Assembly (NCBI RefSeq): GCF_029350975.1 | Contig: NZ_JARKMR010000008.1 | Span: 62,001 to 126,000 of the forward strand | Direction: 5' to 3' | From: Maribacter zhoushanensis | Lineage (GTDB): Bacteria; Bacteroidota; Bacteroidia; Flavobacteriales; Flavobacteriaceae | Length of the DNA: 64,000 bases | Shown here: piece after piece, positions 8,342 through 18,013 of the stretch | Layout of the letters: the number at the start of each line of letters is the position of its first letter | Numbering within the stretch: position 1 is the first letter of the stretch | Position numbers and translations under genes: made by a program | Notes under the pieces: model-generated | What the model saw: only the letters and a program-made list of their open reading frames with translations | The model's database searches: none | What the model was told of the DNA's origin: nothing

Positions 8342-9343
8342 TTAGATAAATCCGTTTTTCTTAGCATGATCTATAGCTTCAGAAGTTTTGTTGACCATTA
8401 AGAACGGAATATCCTTAAAATCGGAAAATAAGTTTTCTACCCTTTTCATTCGCTTGGTATGATTTACACTACGTAAATAAATAGCTTTAATTCTACCTGG
8501 AAACAGTGCAGAAATCTCTTGGTAGATATCGCCATCTTTCTCACCACTATCACCAATTAATATAAACGGCAAATCTGGATAGGATTTTAGAAGATTACTG
8601 ATCTCTTTTTGCTTTTGAGGCTTTTCGTCACTTTTTTTACGCATTTTAAAACTTGCCATGCTGCGTAATAATACCGGACCTTTAGGGAAATTATTTGTTG
8701 TTAAAAACAGTTCTAGATACCTATACAAATTCCATGGACTATGGCTTACGTAAAAAATAGGATTGGCTTCATTTCCCGTTTTACCTTGATGTAGTTTCGT
8801 ATAAAAATCTGAAGCCCCTTCTAATTGCGAACGCTTGGTAGCTCTTTTGAACATGGTATTCAAAATTACTTTCCATTTTAAGGAAGACACTACACCAGTA
8901 TGCAATATAGTATCATCAATATCACTAATCACCCCAAATTTAGCCTGTTTACAAGGTATTAGCATCTCACCAGGAAATCTATTTTGCAAAAGAATCTCCC
9001 TTTTTAAATTTGTATTGACAAATGAAAGCTCAAACTTTACCCAACCTTCTTCATTTGCCAATTCTTGTAACCCCTCAATATTCTTATCAATTAGATAATA
9101 GCCATCACTATCGGTAACCCCTTCTACTGTTTTACCGTTCGAAAATGTAATCTTTAAGGGTGCGTTTTTGATTTCATCGGTTTCAAAACGCTTCCATGTA
9201 TTTTTAATTAAATTGAAAAAACCTTTTTGATCCAAATCAATATTTTCATCTTCAATTGCCCTCCCTCTTACATATAGGCGAGTAGCACTACCGTATGACT
9301 GAAAGTTGATGATTTGAAGTTTATCTTTTTTGAAAATACCCAT
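8342..9343 (-). CDS. App1-family phosphatase (DUF2183)
   Basis: Resembles the catalytic domain of yeast App1, a Mg-dependent phosphatidate phosphatase of the HAD superfamily. From the ATG at 9343 (333 residues) an N-terminal beta-rich domain (to about residue 125) is followed by FGVISDIDDTILHTGVV, the DxDxT nucleophile motif. Later motifs are FYVSHSPWNLY and PFILIGDSGEKDGDIY, which supplies the acidic metal ligands. The frame extends nine codons upstream to an ATG at 9370; MGIFKKDKLQ is the more natural start. The gene converges with pabC, with only 3 bp between them. The bacterial substrate is unknown. Confidence 0.85.
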   Translation of the reverse strand: MGIFKKDKLQIINFQSYGSATRLYVRGRAIEDENIDLDQKGFFNLIKNTWKRFETDEIKNAPLKITFSNGKTVEGVTDSDGYYLIDKNIEGLQELANEEGWVKFELSFVNTNLKREILLQNRFPGEMLIPCKQAKFGVISDIDDTILHTGVVSSLKWKVILNTMFKRATKRSQLEGASDFYTKLHQGKTGNEANPIFYVSHSPWNLYRYLELFLTTNNFPKGPVLLRSMASFKMRKKSDEKPQKQKEISNLLKSYPDLPFILIGDSGEKDGDIYQEISALFPGRIKAIYLRSVNHTKRMKRVENLFSDFKDIPFLMVNKTSEAIDHAKKNGFI

Positions 9344-9578
9344 GGTGTTAAAATTACGGTCTTTCAACAACCTTTAAAATTTTATTTGAAGAATAATCGA
9401 ATTTCCTACTACTAAACAATCATTCTCTACCTGTATTTTAATTGAAAGTCGGTTTCACTCACTCAATAGCAGCGTTAACTCATTACTCGTTTTATAACCT
9501 ATAGTATTCTCATAGTTTTAGACAAGCAAAAACGAATAATAACCCTACTTGTTTACACAAGTCTAAAATTTAAACATT

Positions 9579-10283
9579 ATGAGACCAAAAAAGAATCCAC
9601 AGAAAGACCTAAACAAAAAGAGCGGAATGTTCTTTGTAGTGGGACTACTATTAGTATTAGCCATGGTATATACAGCCTTAGAATGGAAAACATTCGATCC
9701 AATTTACAATATAGATGTTGCCATGAACGATGTAGACCCTTCAATTGAAGAAGATGCCCCTATTTTTCAATTAGAAGTAACTCCACCACCAAAACCACCA
9801 GTTCTACCAACTGAGATAGAAATTATTGAAGATGATGATCCTATTGAAGAAACTGAAGTTATCGCCATCGAAGTAAATACGGAAACCGAGGTTGTAGACG
9901 CATCAGATTTTGAGGTTATAGAAGAAGAGGAAGAAGTAAAAGTAAACTGGATTACCATTGAAGAAGTTCCTGTATTCCCAGGTTGTGAAAATGCCAAAGA
10001 CAAACGCGGTTGTTTTAATGAAATGATGCAAAAGCATATTATTAAAAACTTTCGTTACCCAGAACTAGCTCAAGAAATGAACATTGAAGGTAGAGTAAAT
10101 ACTACGTTTATGATCAACAATGATGGTACTATTGGAGCTATTAAGAAAAGAGGTCCACATGATGTGTTAGAAAAAGAAGCTGTTAGAATTTTGTCCAAAC
10201 TGCCTAAAATGACTCCTGGTAAACAAAGAGGTTCAGCCGTAAAAGTGTCCTTCGCTATTCCAATCACATTTAAACTACAATAG
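9579..10283 (+). CDS. Energy transducer TonB
   Basis: Links the inner-membrane proton-driven ExbB-ExbD complex to TonB-dependent outer-membrane receptors. The 234-residue protein has a short cytosolic N-terminus (RPKKNPQKDLNKKS), one membrane segment (about 17-34), and a periplasmic linker that starts with a proline run (PPPKPPVLP). The linker then becomes very acidic (Glu/Asp-rich, about 85-128) rather than the usual Pro/Lys. A C-terminal TonB domain (about 140-234, FRYPELAQEMNIEGRVNTTF ... VKVSFAIPITFKLQ) ends the protein. No exbB/exbD is adjacent. A bidirectional terminator follows. Confidence 0.93.
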   Translation: MRPKKNPQKDLNKKSGMFFVVGLLLVLAMVYTALEWKTFDPIYNIDVAMNDVDPSIEEDAPIFQLEVTPPPKPPVLPTEIEIIEDDDPIEETEVIAIEVNTETEVVDASDFEVIEEEEEVKVNWITIEEVPVFPGCENAKDKRGCFNEMMQKHIIKNFRYPELAQEMNIEGRVNTTFMINNDGTIGAIKKRGPHDVLEKEAVRILSKLPKMTPGKQRGSAVKVSFAIPITFKLQ

Positions 10284-10291
10284 CTCTAAAA

Positions 10292-10327
10292 CAAAAAAAC
10301 CATCAGCAAAGCTGATGGTTTTTTTTT
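10292..10327. terminator. Bidirectional terminator between tonB and hppA
   Basis: A perfect 10-bp stem (AACCATCAGC with its complement, 3-nt loop, 10298-10320) is flanked by A-runs on the left and T-runs on the right, so it can stop transcription from both converging genes. Confidence 0.9.
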
Positions 10328-10343
10328 ATATCTAAATGTGAAA

Positions 10344-12770
10344 TTACCGTTTATTAATCTCCACTTTTTCTATAGTAATTTCTGTAGCAGTTCCTTTCTT
10401 CTCCACAGTGGCATTTTCAAATGCTTGCAATTGTGCCTCAACCTCTGCTTTTGTACCATTATAGACTACTTCCTCAGTAATAGACTCACCATTTACCGTA
10501 GTAGAATAAGTAACAATAGCTTCAGCTAAATCTGAACTTTCTACATTCATTTCTACGGTTACTTCTTTGGAATCATTCACCAATGCCACACCTTCTTCTG
10601 CATGACCACCTAATATTGGTGCAATTACCAACCCGATCAAACACGTCAATTTAATTAAAATATTCATTGAAGGACCTGAAGTATCTTTAAATGGATCACC
10701 AACAGTATCACCAGTTACAGCTGCTTTATGCGCTTCCGAACCTTTATACGTCATTTCACCATTTATTTCAACACCTGCTTCGAAAGATTTCTTGGCATTA
10801 TCCCAAGCACCACCTGCATTATTTTGAAAGATTGCCCATAATACGCCAGATACGGTAACACCTGCCATATAACCACCTAACATTTCAGCAATTGCCAATT
10901 TATTCATTCCAAACAACATTGGAACGAAAGCAATCACCAAAGGAAAACCAATAGTCAATAAACCTGGTAGCATCATTTCTTTTAATGAAGCTTGTGTAGA
11001 TATCGCTACACATTTATCATATTCAGGCTTACCTGTACCTTCCATAATACCTGGAATATCTTTGAACTGACGCCTAACTTCTTGTACCATTTCCATTGCT
11101 GCTTTACCAACCGCATTCATTGCCAAGGCAGAGAATACTACCGGTACCATACCACCAACAAATAACATTGCCAATACAGGCGCTTTAAAAATATTGATTC
11201 CGTCAATTCCTGTAAATGTTACGTAAGCCGCGAATAAAGCCAAAGATGTCAATGCTGCAGAAGCAATAGCAAAACCTTTTCCTGTAGCGGCAGTAGTATT
11301 ACCAACTGAATCTAAAATATCGGTCCTCTCTCTTACAATAGGTTCTTGTTCGCTCATTTCTGCAATACCACCGGCATTATCTGATATTGGTCCAAAAGCA
11401 TCAATAGCCAATTGCATAGCCGTAGTTGCCATCATAGCAGAGGCTGCCAAAGCTACACCGTAAAACCCTGCGAAAGCATAAGATGCCCAAATAGCCCCCG
11501 CAAATAGTAATACTGACGGGAATGTGGATATCATACCAGTTGCTAAACCAGCAATAATATTAGTACCTGCACCTGTACTTGACTGCTGAACTATTTTTAA
11601 GATAGGAGACTTCCCTAATCCTGTATAATATTCGGTTACAGATGAAATCACCGCACCTACTACCAAACCTACCAAAGTGGCATAAAAAACACGCATTGCA
11701 GAAATCTTTACCAACCCTTCACCAAAGAATTCCATTTTCATGGTCTCTGGCAACATCCACGTTACCAAACCAAAGCATGAGATTGCAACCAGTATAATCG
11801 ATGTCCAGTTTCCAATATTTAAAGCACCCATTACCTGAGCTTCTTTTGCATCATTACTCTTTATCTTCACCAACATGGTACCTATTATAGATATGATAAT
11901 ACCTACACCGGCAATTGCCATTGGCAACAAAATAGGACCAATACCACCAAAGGCATCAGTAATACTACCGCCCATATCCTTAATCACATAATTACCTAAA
12001 ACCATAGCCGCTAGAACTGTCGCTACATACGAACCGAACAAATCTGCACCCATACCTGCAACATCACCTACATTATCACCTACGTTATCTGCAATAGTAG
12101 CCGGATTACGAGGATCATCTTCAGGAATACCTGCTTCTACCTTACCAACTAAATCAGCACCTACATCTGCTGCCTTGGTATAAATACCACCACCTACACG
12201 TGCAAAAAGTGCTATTGATTCTGCACCAAGCGAGAAACCTGCAAGGGTTTCAAGAACAACAGTCATATCCATAGTCGACGTCCAAACACCGCCCATAAAA
12301 AACTGAAAGAATACTATAAAGAATACGGTTAAACCCAATACTGCCAGACCGGCAACACCAAGACCCATTACGGTACCACCGCCAAAAGATATTTTCAAGG
12401 CATTTGGCAAACTAGTTCTTGCCGCTTGTGTTGTTCTTACATTGGTTTTTGTTGCTATTTTCATTCCTATATTTCCTGCATAGGCAGAAAAAATAGCTCC
12501 AAAAATAAACGCGACCACAATTAGCATATGTGTTGTGGGTACTACAAAAGAAACAATAGCAAGCAAAACACTTACTATGATAACGAATACAGCCAAAAGC
12601 TTATACTCTGCACTTAAGAAAGCCAAGGCGCCTTCATAAATGTAATCTGATATTTCTTTCATTTTTCCATCTCCGGCATGTTGTTTCATTACCCAAGATC
12701 TTTTAACGCCCATGTAAATTAGGCCTAATACTGCCATAAGAATTGGCATGTAAATCATCATTGACTCCAT
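10344..12770 (-). CDS. hppA: Membrane-bound ion-translocating pyrophosphatase (K+-dependent type)
   Basis: Uses pyrophosphate hydrolysis to pump H+ and/or Na+ across the inner membrane. The 808-residue protein has about 16 membrane segments and the catalytic loop [20 protein letters not shown] plus [16 protein letters not shown] (201-236). At 490-499 it reads [10 protein letters not shown]; the Ala where K+-independent enzymes have Lys marks the K+-dependent class (family knowledge). The C-terminus carries about 85 extra residues (about 725-808, Glu/Val/Thr-rich, ending [12 protein letters not shown]) after the last membrane helix, seen in Bacteroidota members. Pump ion cannot be decided here. 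The soluble pyrophosphatase gene lies directly upstream. Confidence 0.96.
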   Translation of the reverse strand: MESMMIYMPILMAVLGLIYMGVKRSWVMKQHAGDGKMKEISDYIYEGALAFLSAEYKLLAVFVIIVSVLLAIVSFVVPTTHMLIVVAFIFGAIFSAYAGNIGMKIATKTNVRTTQAARTSLPNALKISFGGGTVMGLGVAGLAVLGLTVFFIVFFQFFMGGVWTSTMDMTVVLETLAGFSLGAESIALFARVGGGIYTKAADVGADLVGKVEAGIPEDDPRNPATIADNVGDNVGDVAGMGADLFGSYVATVLAAMVLGNYVIKDMGGSITDAFGGIGPILLPMAIAGVGIIISIIGTMLVKIKSNDAKEAQVMGALNIGNWTSIILVAISCFGLVTWMLPETMKMEFFGEGLVKISAMRVFYATLVGLVVGAVISSVTEYYTGLGKSPILKIVQQSSTGAGTNIIAGLATGMISTFPSVLLFAGAIWASYAFAGFYGVALAASAMMATTAMQLAIDAFGPISDNAGGIAEMSEQEPIVRERTDILDSVGNTTAATGKGFAIASAALTSLALFAAYVTFTGIDGINIFKAPVLAMLFVGGMVPVVFSALAMNAVGKAAMEMVQEVRRQFKDIPGIMEGTGKPEYDKCVAISTQASLKEMMLPGLLTIGFPLVIAFVPMLFGMNKLAIAEMLGGYMAGVTVSGVLWAIFQNNAGGAWDNAKKSFEAGVEINGEMTYKGSEAHKAAVTGDTVGDPFKDTSGPSMNILIKLTCLIGLVIAPILGGHAEEGVALVNDSKEVTVEMNVESSDLAEAIVTYSTTVNGESITEEVVYNGTKAEVEAQLQAFENATVEKKGTATEITIEKVEINKR

Positions 12771-12822
12771 TTAATCTATTGTTAGTTGTTAGATCAACTA
12801 ATGTAGTAAATTAGAATAGAAT

Positions 12823-12856
12823 AAAAAAAGCCACTTTTTCTTAGAAAAAGTGGCTT
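12823..12856 (-). terminator. Terminator after ppa
   Basis: A 13-bp perfect stem (12828-12840 with 12844-12856) and 3-nt loop are followed on the minus strand by a run of T. It would separate ppa transcripts from hppA, implying that hppA has its own promoter in 12771-12822. Confidence 0.85.
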
Positions 12857-12875
12857 AAATGACGCGAAATATTAT

Positions 12876-13403
12876 TTATATCATAAAAGTGCGCTTCGCT
12901 TTGTGCTCACTATTATCATATCTTTCTACACATTCATGATAAATCTCTACCGCTTTCGCAGCATCGCTCCATCCGCCTGTATCTACTTTTTTCTCTTCTA
13001 AATCTTTATAAACTTGAAAGAAATGTTCTATTTCTTTTAATCTATGCGGATTTAAATCGCTTATATCATTGTTATTGCTCCAAATAGGATCAGATACAGG
13101 TACACAGATAATTTTTTCATCTGGTCCTTTTTCATCTGTCATGTGGAAAACTCCAATTGGTTTTACCTCCATTACCGTCATTGGGTATGTAGGCTCTGTA
13201 CCCATTACCAAAACGTCTAGTGGATCCTTATCCAATGCTAAAGTTTCAGGAATGAATCCGTAATCACCTGGATACATCATTGAAGAAAATAACATACGAT
13301 CAAAACGAATCTTATGTAAATCGAAGTCGTATTCGTATTTGTTTCTGCTTCCTTTCGGAATTTCTATTAAAACATCAAAGGTCAATCCTTTTGCTGCTGC
13401 CAT
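12876..13403 (-). CDS. ppa: Inorganic pyrophosphatase, soluble family I
   Basis: Hydrolyses cytosolic pyrophosphate to phosphate, pulling biosynthetic reactions forward. The 175-residue protein has the family I layout: IEIPKGSRNKYEYDFD near the N-terminus, MMYPGDYGFIPET, and the metal-binding signature DKDPLDVLVMG. The second acidic cluster is VPVSDPIW. The length equals the usual 170-180. It lies upstream of the membrane pyrophosphatase gene on the same strand, but a strong hairpin terminator lies between them, so independent control is likely. Confidence 0.96.
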   Translation of the reverse strand: MAAAKGLTFDVLIEIPKGSRNKYEYDFDLHKIRFDRMLFSSMMYPGDYGFIPETLALDKDPLDVLVMGTEPTYPMTVMEVKPIGVFHMTDEKGPDEKIICVPVSDPIWSNNNDISDLNPHRLKEIEHFFQVYKDLEEKKVDTGGWSDAAKAVEIYHECVERYDNSEHKAKRTFMI

Positions 13404-13475
13404 ATTAAAAGTTGTTTAAATTCTAGTTTGTAATGAAACGTTACTTATTAGTTATAATTGTAAAAATTAATCGAA

Positions 13476-15977
13476 TTAAAAGACAAATCCAAAAGTTCCT
13501 GTAACTCCGAACTTTCTTGCATCTGGATTATCCAGATAATTTCCCCTAAAATTAAAATCTAATCTAAATACCTTGAATATATTTCCTATACCAAAAGAGT
13601 ATTCATAATAAATTTGATCCGACGGTGCATTTAATGGCGTATTCATAGTTGCCGGAGCACTTAATGCTATATTTTCATCAGATAAATCTCCCCACACCCC
13701 ACGTATAGCCACTATTTCCCTTAAATTATATTTTCTTAAAAAAGGGATTCTAGAGAAAAATCTTCCATTAAAATTATGCTGCAAATGTACGGCCGCATAG
13801 GTGTCTGTCACAAATTCATAGAAGTCTAAATTTGGAAACGTACCGTAATTGGAGAAAAAGGTTTGGTTACCAGGAACAACACTCAAGAGCCCTAAAGGCA
13901 CTTCACCAAATGTTTTACCCAATTCAACTGTACTTAACAACCTACCAAAACCACCTAATTGCCATGGTTGACTGTATGAGAATTGGAGCTTGCTGTAATC
14001 AAAATCACTATTCATAACTCCCTTTGTCCCCTTTGTATAATTCAATAATAGGGTACTGTAGGTATCATTGACATCTCTACGCTCTACACCAAAACCAATT
14101 GTTTTCTTACCCGGTGTATATAACACAAGCGCATTAAAATCAAACTGGCGTATTTCTGAAGAAACTCCTGTTGGCGATTCCGGGTCTACATAGTCTAAAC
14201 TAAAATCATTGGGCAAAGCAGAACTCAAAGTTCTAAAGGTACCACCCACAGATAATTTTAAATTTGTAAGCGGTTCTATTTCAAATTTTAGCGCACTTAA
14301 ATTAATATTTGTAAGCCTATTGTTTGCGCCAACAGTCAACAAAGACGAAGACGCAATACTTCTCCCTAAAACATCATTTGTAGCGGTTAAACTAACGCCA
14401 AGCTGTTCTATATCTCTACGATTACCACCCGACACTATTAGCCTACTGTTTTTATCCAAAAGCATTTTACCAGCCAAACCATGTTTAAATTTGTGGTCCT
14501 TGAACCCATATGCTGTGTAACCCTCAATACGCCAAAGATCATTTTGACCAAAATATGTTCTTGCCCCAAGCCTCACTCTTGCCCCTTCTGCGGTGTTATA
14601 GCCAAAGAAATCATACACCGAACCTAAGTCTAAATTCCATTTATCTACTTCTACATAACCAGAGCCTAATATGCTGATAAAATTATAGTAGTTTTTAAAT
14701 TTAGGCACAGTTTTAAGGGTATCAAGCAAGCTATAAATTCCTTGTTCATCTTTGTTCAAGCTTTCCAATCTATTATTTTCCCAAAAGGCATCATCCTTTA
14801 TAATTTGGGTGACATCTAAGGGGTTTCTATCTTTTTTATAAACCTCTTTGGGTCTTACTTTATCAAACTCGTAATTATCATATACAGACGTTCGCTTTCC
14901 ATAGAGTCCGCGCGATTCTTCCTTTTTATTAAAACTGAAATCACTTAACATGTAATCACGTTTCAAAAGAAAGACAGAATCGTTCATTACCTCAAAATCT
15001 TGCTCAATATATATGTCTTTTACCCAGTTAATATTGGCACTCTTGGTAACTTGTAGATTTATATTCTTTACCGCCCAAGTAGAATCATTCACCCAAAAAT
15101 CTCCTTTAAAGGTCAGTTCATTTTTACGACGGGGGTAATAAACAATATTATAACACCACTTATTATCTATAAACGCACTATCCCTAAGCGCATAGTTGTA
15201 CACATCTACACCCGTTTTTGAGAGCGGACTGGTGAAACTTTTATCGAAGAATTTTAAATAATTGTTATAGACATCATATTCTTGATATAAGTCTTGTACA
15301 AATGCTATAATAGCCTGATTGTTTTCAAATCCTGAATTCTTGTTCCCTAAGACTTCCTCTTTTTCTTCTTTTAGTTTATTGTCGCCATAAATTTTAGAAA
15401 AAGTCTCGTTCAAGAATATGGGTAAGTAGGTTTTACCTGTAATACGGGAAGTATCTAAGTCTTGAAAAACAAATTCCAATCCCTTAAATACTTTACTTTT
15501 TATTAGTGAGCTATCTATAGTATTTAAATCGAACTCTACCTTTTCATACTTATCAAAAGCATATTGATCAAACTGACGAACACCGTTCTGACGCTTTTTT
15601 GCCCAAATTTTGCGAAGGATATCTACAGCAGGGTTATTCTTTTTAGATTGCTTACCCGCTATCAAAACCACCTCGTTCAACTGCTCTGCAGCTTCAACCA
15701 TGGTTATTTTTAAGTCATAAACAACTTTAGCATCTAATTGTAGCTCGTAATCTGTATAGCCAATAAATGAAACGATAACAGTAGCATATTCATTTTCAGA
15801 CTCTAAATAGAACCTACCATCATCATTTGTAATGGTTCCTTCTGTAGAATTTTTAAAGAATACATTCGCAAAAGAAACAGGCTCGCCTTGGTCATCAATG
15901 ACAATACCGCCTATTTTGGTCTGAGCCTGAGCTATGAAGAAAAATAGACTAAAGAATGTGAATAGTATCCCTTTCAT
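13476..15977 (-). CDS. DUF5686 outer-membrane protein with carboxypeptidase-regulatory N-domain
   Basis: From the ATG at 15977 the protein has 833 residues and begins with a clean signal peptide (MKGILFTFFSLFFFIAQAQ). A carboxypeptidase-regulatory-like domain (about 20-105, KIGGIVIDDQGEPVSFANVF) is followed by the DUF5686 region, which ends in beta-barrel strands (FGVTGTFGFVF at the C-terminus). The frame continues 14 codons upstream to 16019, but that would place a charged stretch ahead of the signal peptide. The family is typical of Bacteroidota outer membranes; its role is unknown. It lies downstream of pdhB behind a terminator. Confidence 0.85.
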   Translation of the reverse strand: MKGILFTFFSLFFFIAQAQTKIGGIVIDDQGEPVSFANVFFKNSTEGTITNDDGRFYLESENEYATVIVSFIGYTDYELQLDAKVVYDLKITMVEAAEQLNEVVLIAGKQSKKNNPAVDILRKIWAKKRQNGVRQFDQYAFDKYEKVEFDLNTIDSSLIKSKVFKGLEFVFQDLDTSRITGKTYLPIFLNETFSKIYGDNKLKEEKEEVLGNKNSGFENNQAIIAFVQDLYQEYDVYNNYLKFFDKSFTSPLSKTGVDVYNYALRDSAFIDNKWCYNIVYYPRRKNELTFKGDFWVNDSTWAVKNINLQVTKSANINWVKDIYIEQDFEVMNDSVFLLKRDYMLSDFSFNKKEESRGLYGKRTSVYDNYEFDKVRPKEVYKKDRNPLDVTQIIKDDAFWENNRLESLNKDEQGIYSLLDTLKTVPKFKNYYNFISILGSGYVEVDKWNLDLGSVYDFFGYNTAEGARVRLGARTYFGQNDLWRIEGYTAYGFKDHKFKHGLAGKMLLDKNSRLIVSGGNRRDIEQLGVSLTATNDVLGRSIASSSLLTVGANNRLTNINLSALKFEIEPLTNLKLSVGGTFRTLSSALPNDFSLDYVDPESPTGVSSEIRQFDFNALVLYTPGKKTIGFGVERRDVNDTYSTLLLNYTKGTKGVMNSDFDYSKLQFSYSQPWQLGGFGRLLSTVELGKTFGEVPLGLLSVVPGNQTFFSNYGTFPNLDFYEFVTDTYAAVHLQHNFNGRFFSRIPFLRKYNLREIVAIRGVWGDLSDENIALSAPATMNTPLNAPSDQIYYEYSFGIGNIFKVFRLDFNFRGNYLDNPDARKFGVTGTFGFVF

Positions 15978-16023
15978 TAAAAATTGTCGTTCAATAAAAA
16001 TTCTTTTCGCAAATAACATACCA

Positions 16024-16060
16024 ATAAAAAAAGCTTCTCCAGACTTGGTCGGAGAAGCTA
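16024..16060 (-). terminator. Terminator after pdhB
   Basis: An inverted repeat GCTTCTCC / GGAGAAGC (16033-16040 with 16051-16058) with a 10-nt loop is followed on the minus strand by a T-run. It lies 24 bp past the pdhB stop. Confidence 0.85.
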
Positions 16061-16083
16061 AGGTACTTTACAAAAGTAAACTT

Positions 16084-17061
16084 TTATTTGTATAAAACTT
16101 TTTTAACAGCCTTTACCACATCTTTATGGTTTGGCAACCACTCTTCTAATAATACAGGAGAGTATGGCGCCGGTGTATCAGCAGTATTGATTTTAACAAC
16201 AGGAGCATCTAAATAATCAAATGCATGTGCTTGTATATGATATGTAATTTCAGTTGCTACGTTACCAAATGGCCAAGCTTCTTCTAAAACTACCAAACGA
16301 TTTGTCTTCTTAACAGATTTCAAAATAGCTTCGTAATCCAAAGGCTTTACCGTACGTAAATCGATAATCTCACAGCTAATGCCTTCTTTTTCCAATTCAT
16401 CGGCAGCTTTATCCGCTTCTTTGATAATCTTACCAAAAGAAACAATAGTAACATCTTTACCTTCTCTACGAATATCCGCAACACCTAATGGAATAGTGTA
16501 GTCACCTTCTGGCACTTCACCTTTATCACCATACATTTGCTCAGACTCCATAAATATTACAGGGTCATTATCACGTATTGCCGCTTTTAATAATCCTTTT
16601 GCATCTGCCGGATTAGATGGTACAACAACTTTCAAACCTGGGCAGTTAGCGTACCAGCTCTCAAAAGCTTGAGAGTGTGTTGCCGCTAATTGACCTGCTG
16701 ATGCCGTAGGACCCCTAAATACAATAGGACAAGGAAATTGCCCACCAGACATTTGTCTGATCTTAGCTGCATTGTTTATTATCTGATCTATACCTACCAA
16801 CGCAAAGTTGAAGGTCATGAACTCTATAATAGGTCTATTACCGGTCATTGTTGAACCAACACCTATTCCTGCAAAACCAAGTTCTGATATTGGGGTGTCA
16901 ATAACCCTCTTAGGACCAAACTCGTCCAACATCCCTTTAGAAGCTTTATATGCGCCATTGTACTCAGCTACTTCCTCACCCATCAAATAGATAGATTCAT
17001 CCTTCCTCATTTCTTCGGACATGGCCTCGGCTATTGCTTGCCTAAATTGTAGTGTTTTCAT
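16084..17061 (-). CDS. pdhB: Pyruvate dehydrogenase E1 component, beta subunit
   Basis: Pairs with the E1-alpha subunit to decarboxylate pyruvate with thiamine diphosphate and acetylate the lipoyl domains of E2. The 325-residue protein shows the E1-beta signature: MLDEFGPKRVIDTPISELGFAGIGVGSTMTGNRPIIEFM near residues 40-80, including the TPISE glutamate region, then GPTASAGQLAATHSQAFESWYANCPGLKVV and a transketolase C-terminal domain with AWPFGNVATEI. The length is normal. The alpha subunit and E2 are encoded about 19-22 kb away on the same strand, so this subunit is transcribed separately; a perfect -7 box lies 42 bp upstream. Confidence 0.95.
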   Translation of the reverse strand: MKTLQFRQAIAEAMSEEMRKDESIYLMGEEVAEYNGAYKASKGMLDEFGPKRVIDTPISELGFAGIGVGSTMTGNRPIIEFMTFNFALVGIDQIINNAAKIRQMSGGQFPCPIVFRGPTASAGQLAATHSQAFESWYANCPGLKVVVPSNPADAKGLLKAAIRDNDPVIFMESEQMYGDKGEVPEGDYTIPLGVADIRREGKDVTIVSFGKIIKEADKAADELEKEGISCEIIDLRTVKPLDYEAILKSVKKTNRLVVLEEAWPFGNVATEITYHIQAHAFDYLDAPVVKINTADTPAPYSPVLLEEWLPNHKDVVKAVKKVLYK

Positions 17062-17102
17062 GTATGGTAAATGTTATTCTTTGTTATATGCTAGAAAGCA
17101 AG

Positions 17103-17110
17103 CAAAAATA
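17103..17110 (-). promoter_or_regulatory. Bacteroidetes -7 box for pdhB
   Basis: The minus strand reads TATTTTTG, a perfect match to TAnnTTTG, 42 bp upstream of the pdhB start. No correctly spaced TTG -33 element is visible. Confidence 0.55.
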
Positions 17111-17159
17111 TGAAATATAATGTCAAAAAATAGAATGCCTTATTTAAAAAAAGTTATAA

Positions 17160-17185
17160 AATTTACTATGCATGCATAGTAAATT
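17160..17185. promoter_or_regulatory. 26-bp perfect palindrome (probable operator) upstream of etfBA
   Basis: The sequence AATTTACTATGCA is followed immediately by its exact reverse complement, giving a 26-bp palindrome with no spacer. It ends 14 bp before a -7-like box TATCTTCG (17200-17207) and 49 bp before the etfB start, so it overlaps the expected -33 region. Size and symmetry fit a dimeric repressor such as a TetR-family regulator of acyl-CoA metabolism. That identity is inference; no regulator gene is nearby. Confidence 0.7.
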
Positions 17186-17234
17186 CGGATTTTATTAGCT
17201 ATCTTCGTCAACATTGATATAAAGTTTTTTAAAC

Positions 17235-17975
17235 ATGAAGATATTAGTTTGCATAAGTAATGTACCAGACACTACGTCTAAAATAAATTTCACGGATGGC
17301 GACACCAAATTTGACACCAATGGTGTACAGTTTGTAATTAACCCGAACGATGAATTCGGATTAACAAGAGCTATGTGGTTTAAAGAAAAACAAGGCGCTA
17401 CAGTGCATATTGCTACTGTTGGCGGACTAACTGTTGAACCTACCATGCGTAAAGCACTTGCCATTGGCGCAGATGAAGCTTTTAGAATTAACACAGAACC
17501 TACAGACGGTTTCTCAGTTGCCCAACAACTGGCAGAAGTTGTTAAAAATGGAGGTTACGATTTAGTTATTGGCGGCAGAGAGTCTATTGATTACAATGGC
17601 GGTATGGTACCAGGAATCTTAGCTTCTTTGACAAATATGAATTTCATCAATTCTTGCATTAATCTTGAAATTGACGGAAACAACGTTACCGCAGTAAGGG
17701 AAATTGATGGCGGAAAAGAAAAACTGACCAGTTCACTACCATTAGTAGTTGGCGGTCAAAAAGGTCTTGTTGAAGAAAGTGACCTTCGTATACCTAATAT
17801 GCGTGGTATTATGATGGCTAGAAAAAAGGCATTAACCGTTGTTGAACCTGTAGATGCCACGAAAGCTACCGAAGACAAAAAATTTGACAAACCGGCTCCA
17901 AAAGGTCAAGTTAAACTTGCCGATAGTGTAGATCAATTGGTTGATCTATTACATAATGAAGCCAAAGTCATTTAA
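17235..17975 (+). CDS. etfB: Electron transfer flavoprotein, beta subunit
   Basis: Carries electrons from acyl-CoA dehydrogenases towards the quinone pool through ETF:quinone oxidoreductase. The 246-residue protein has the usual start MKILVCISNVPDTTSKI, the AMP-binding region ALAIGADEAFRI, GGRESIDYNGGMVPGILA, and the conserved LPLVVGGQKGLVEESDLRIPNMRGIMMARKK motif. The gene is followed after 38 bp by etfA, and the two form an operon. A 26-bp palindrome at the promoter suggests control by a dedicated repressor. Confidence 0.96.
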   Translation: MKILVCISNVPDTTSKINFTDGDTKFDTNGVQFVINPNDEFGLTRAMWFKEKQGATVHIATVGGLTVEPTMRKALAIGADEAFRINTEPTDGFSVAQQLAEVVKNGGYDLVIGGRESIDYNGGMVPGILASLTNMNFINSCINLEIDGNNVTAVREIDGGKEKLTSSLPLVVGGQKGLVEESDLRIPNMRGIMMARKKALTVVEPVDATKATEDKKFDKPAPKGQVKLADSVDQLVDLLHNEAKVI

Positions 17976-18013
17976 TAACCTATATAATAGGTAATCATTA
18001 AAAACAAAAAAAG

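Noticed and set aside
17195..17494. Minus-strand 99-codon ORF opposite etfB
   Set aside because: It is a shadow of the etfB coding frame and has no family resemblance.
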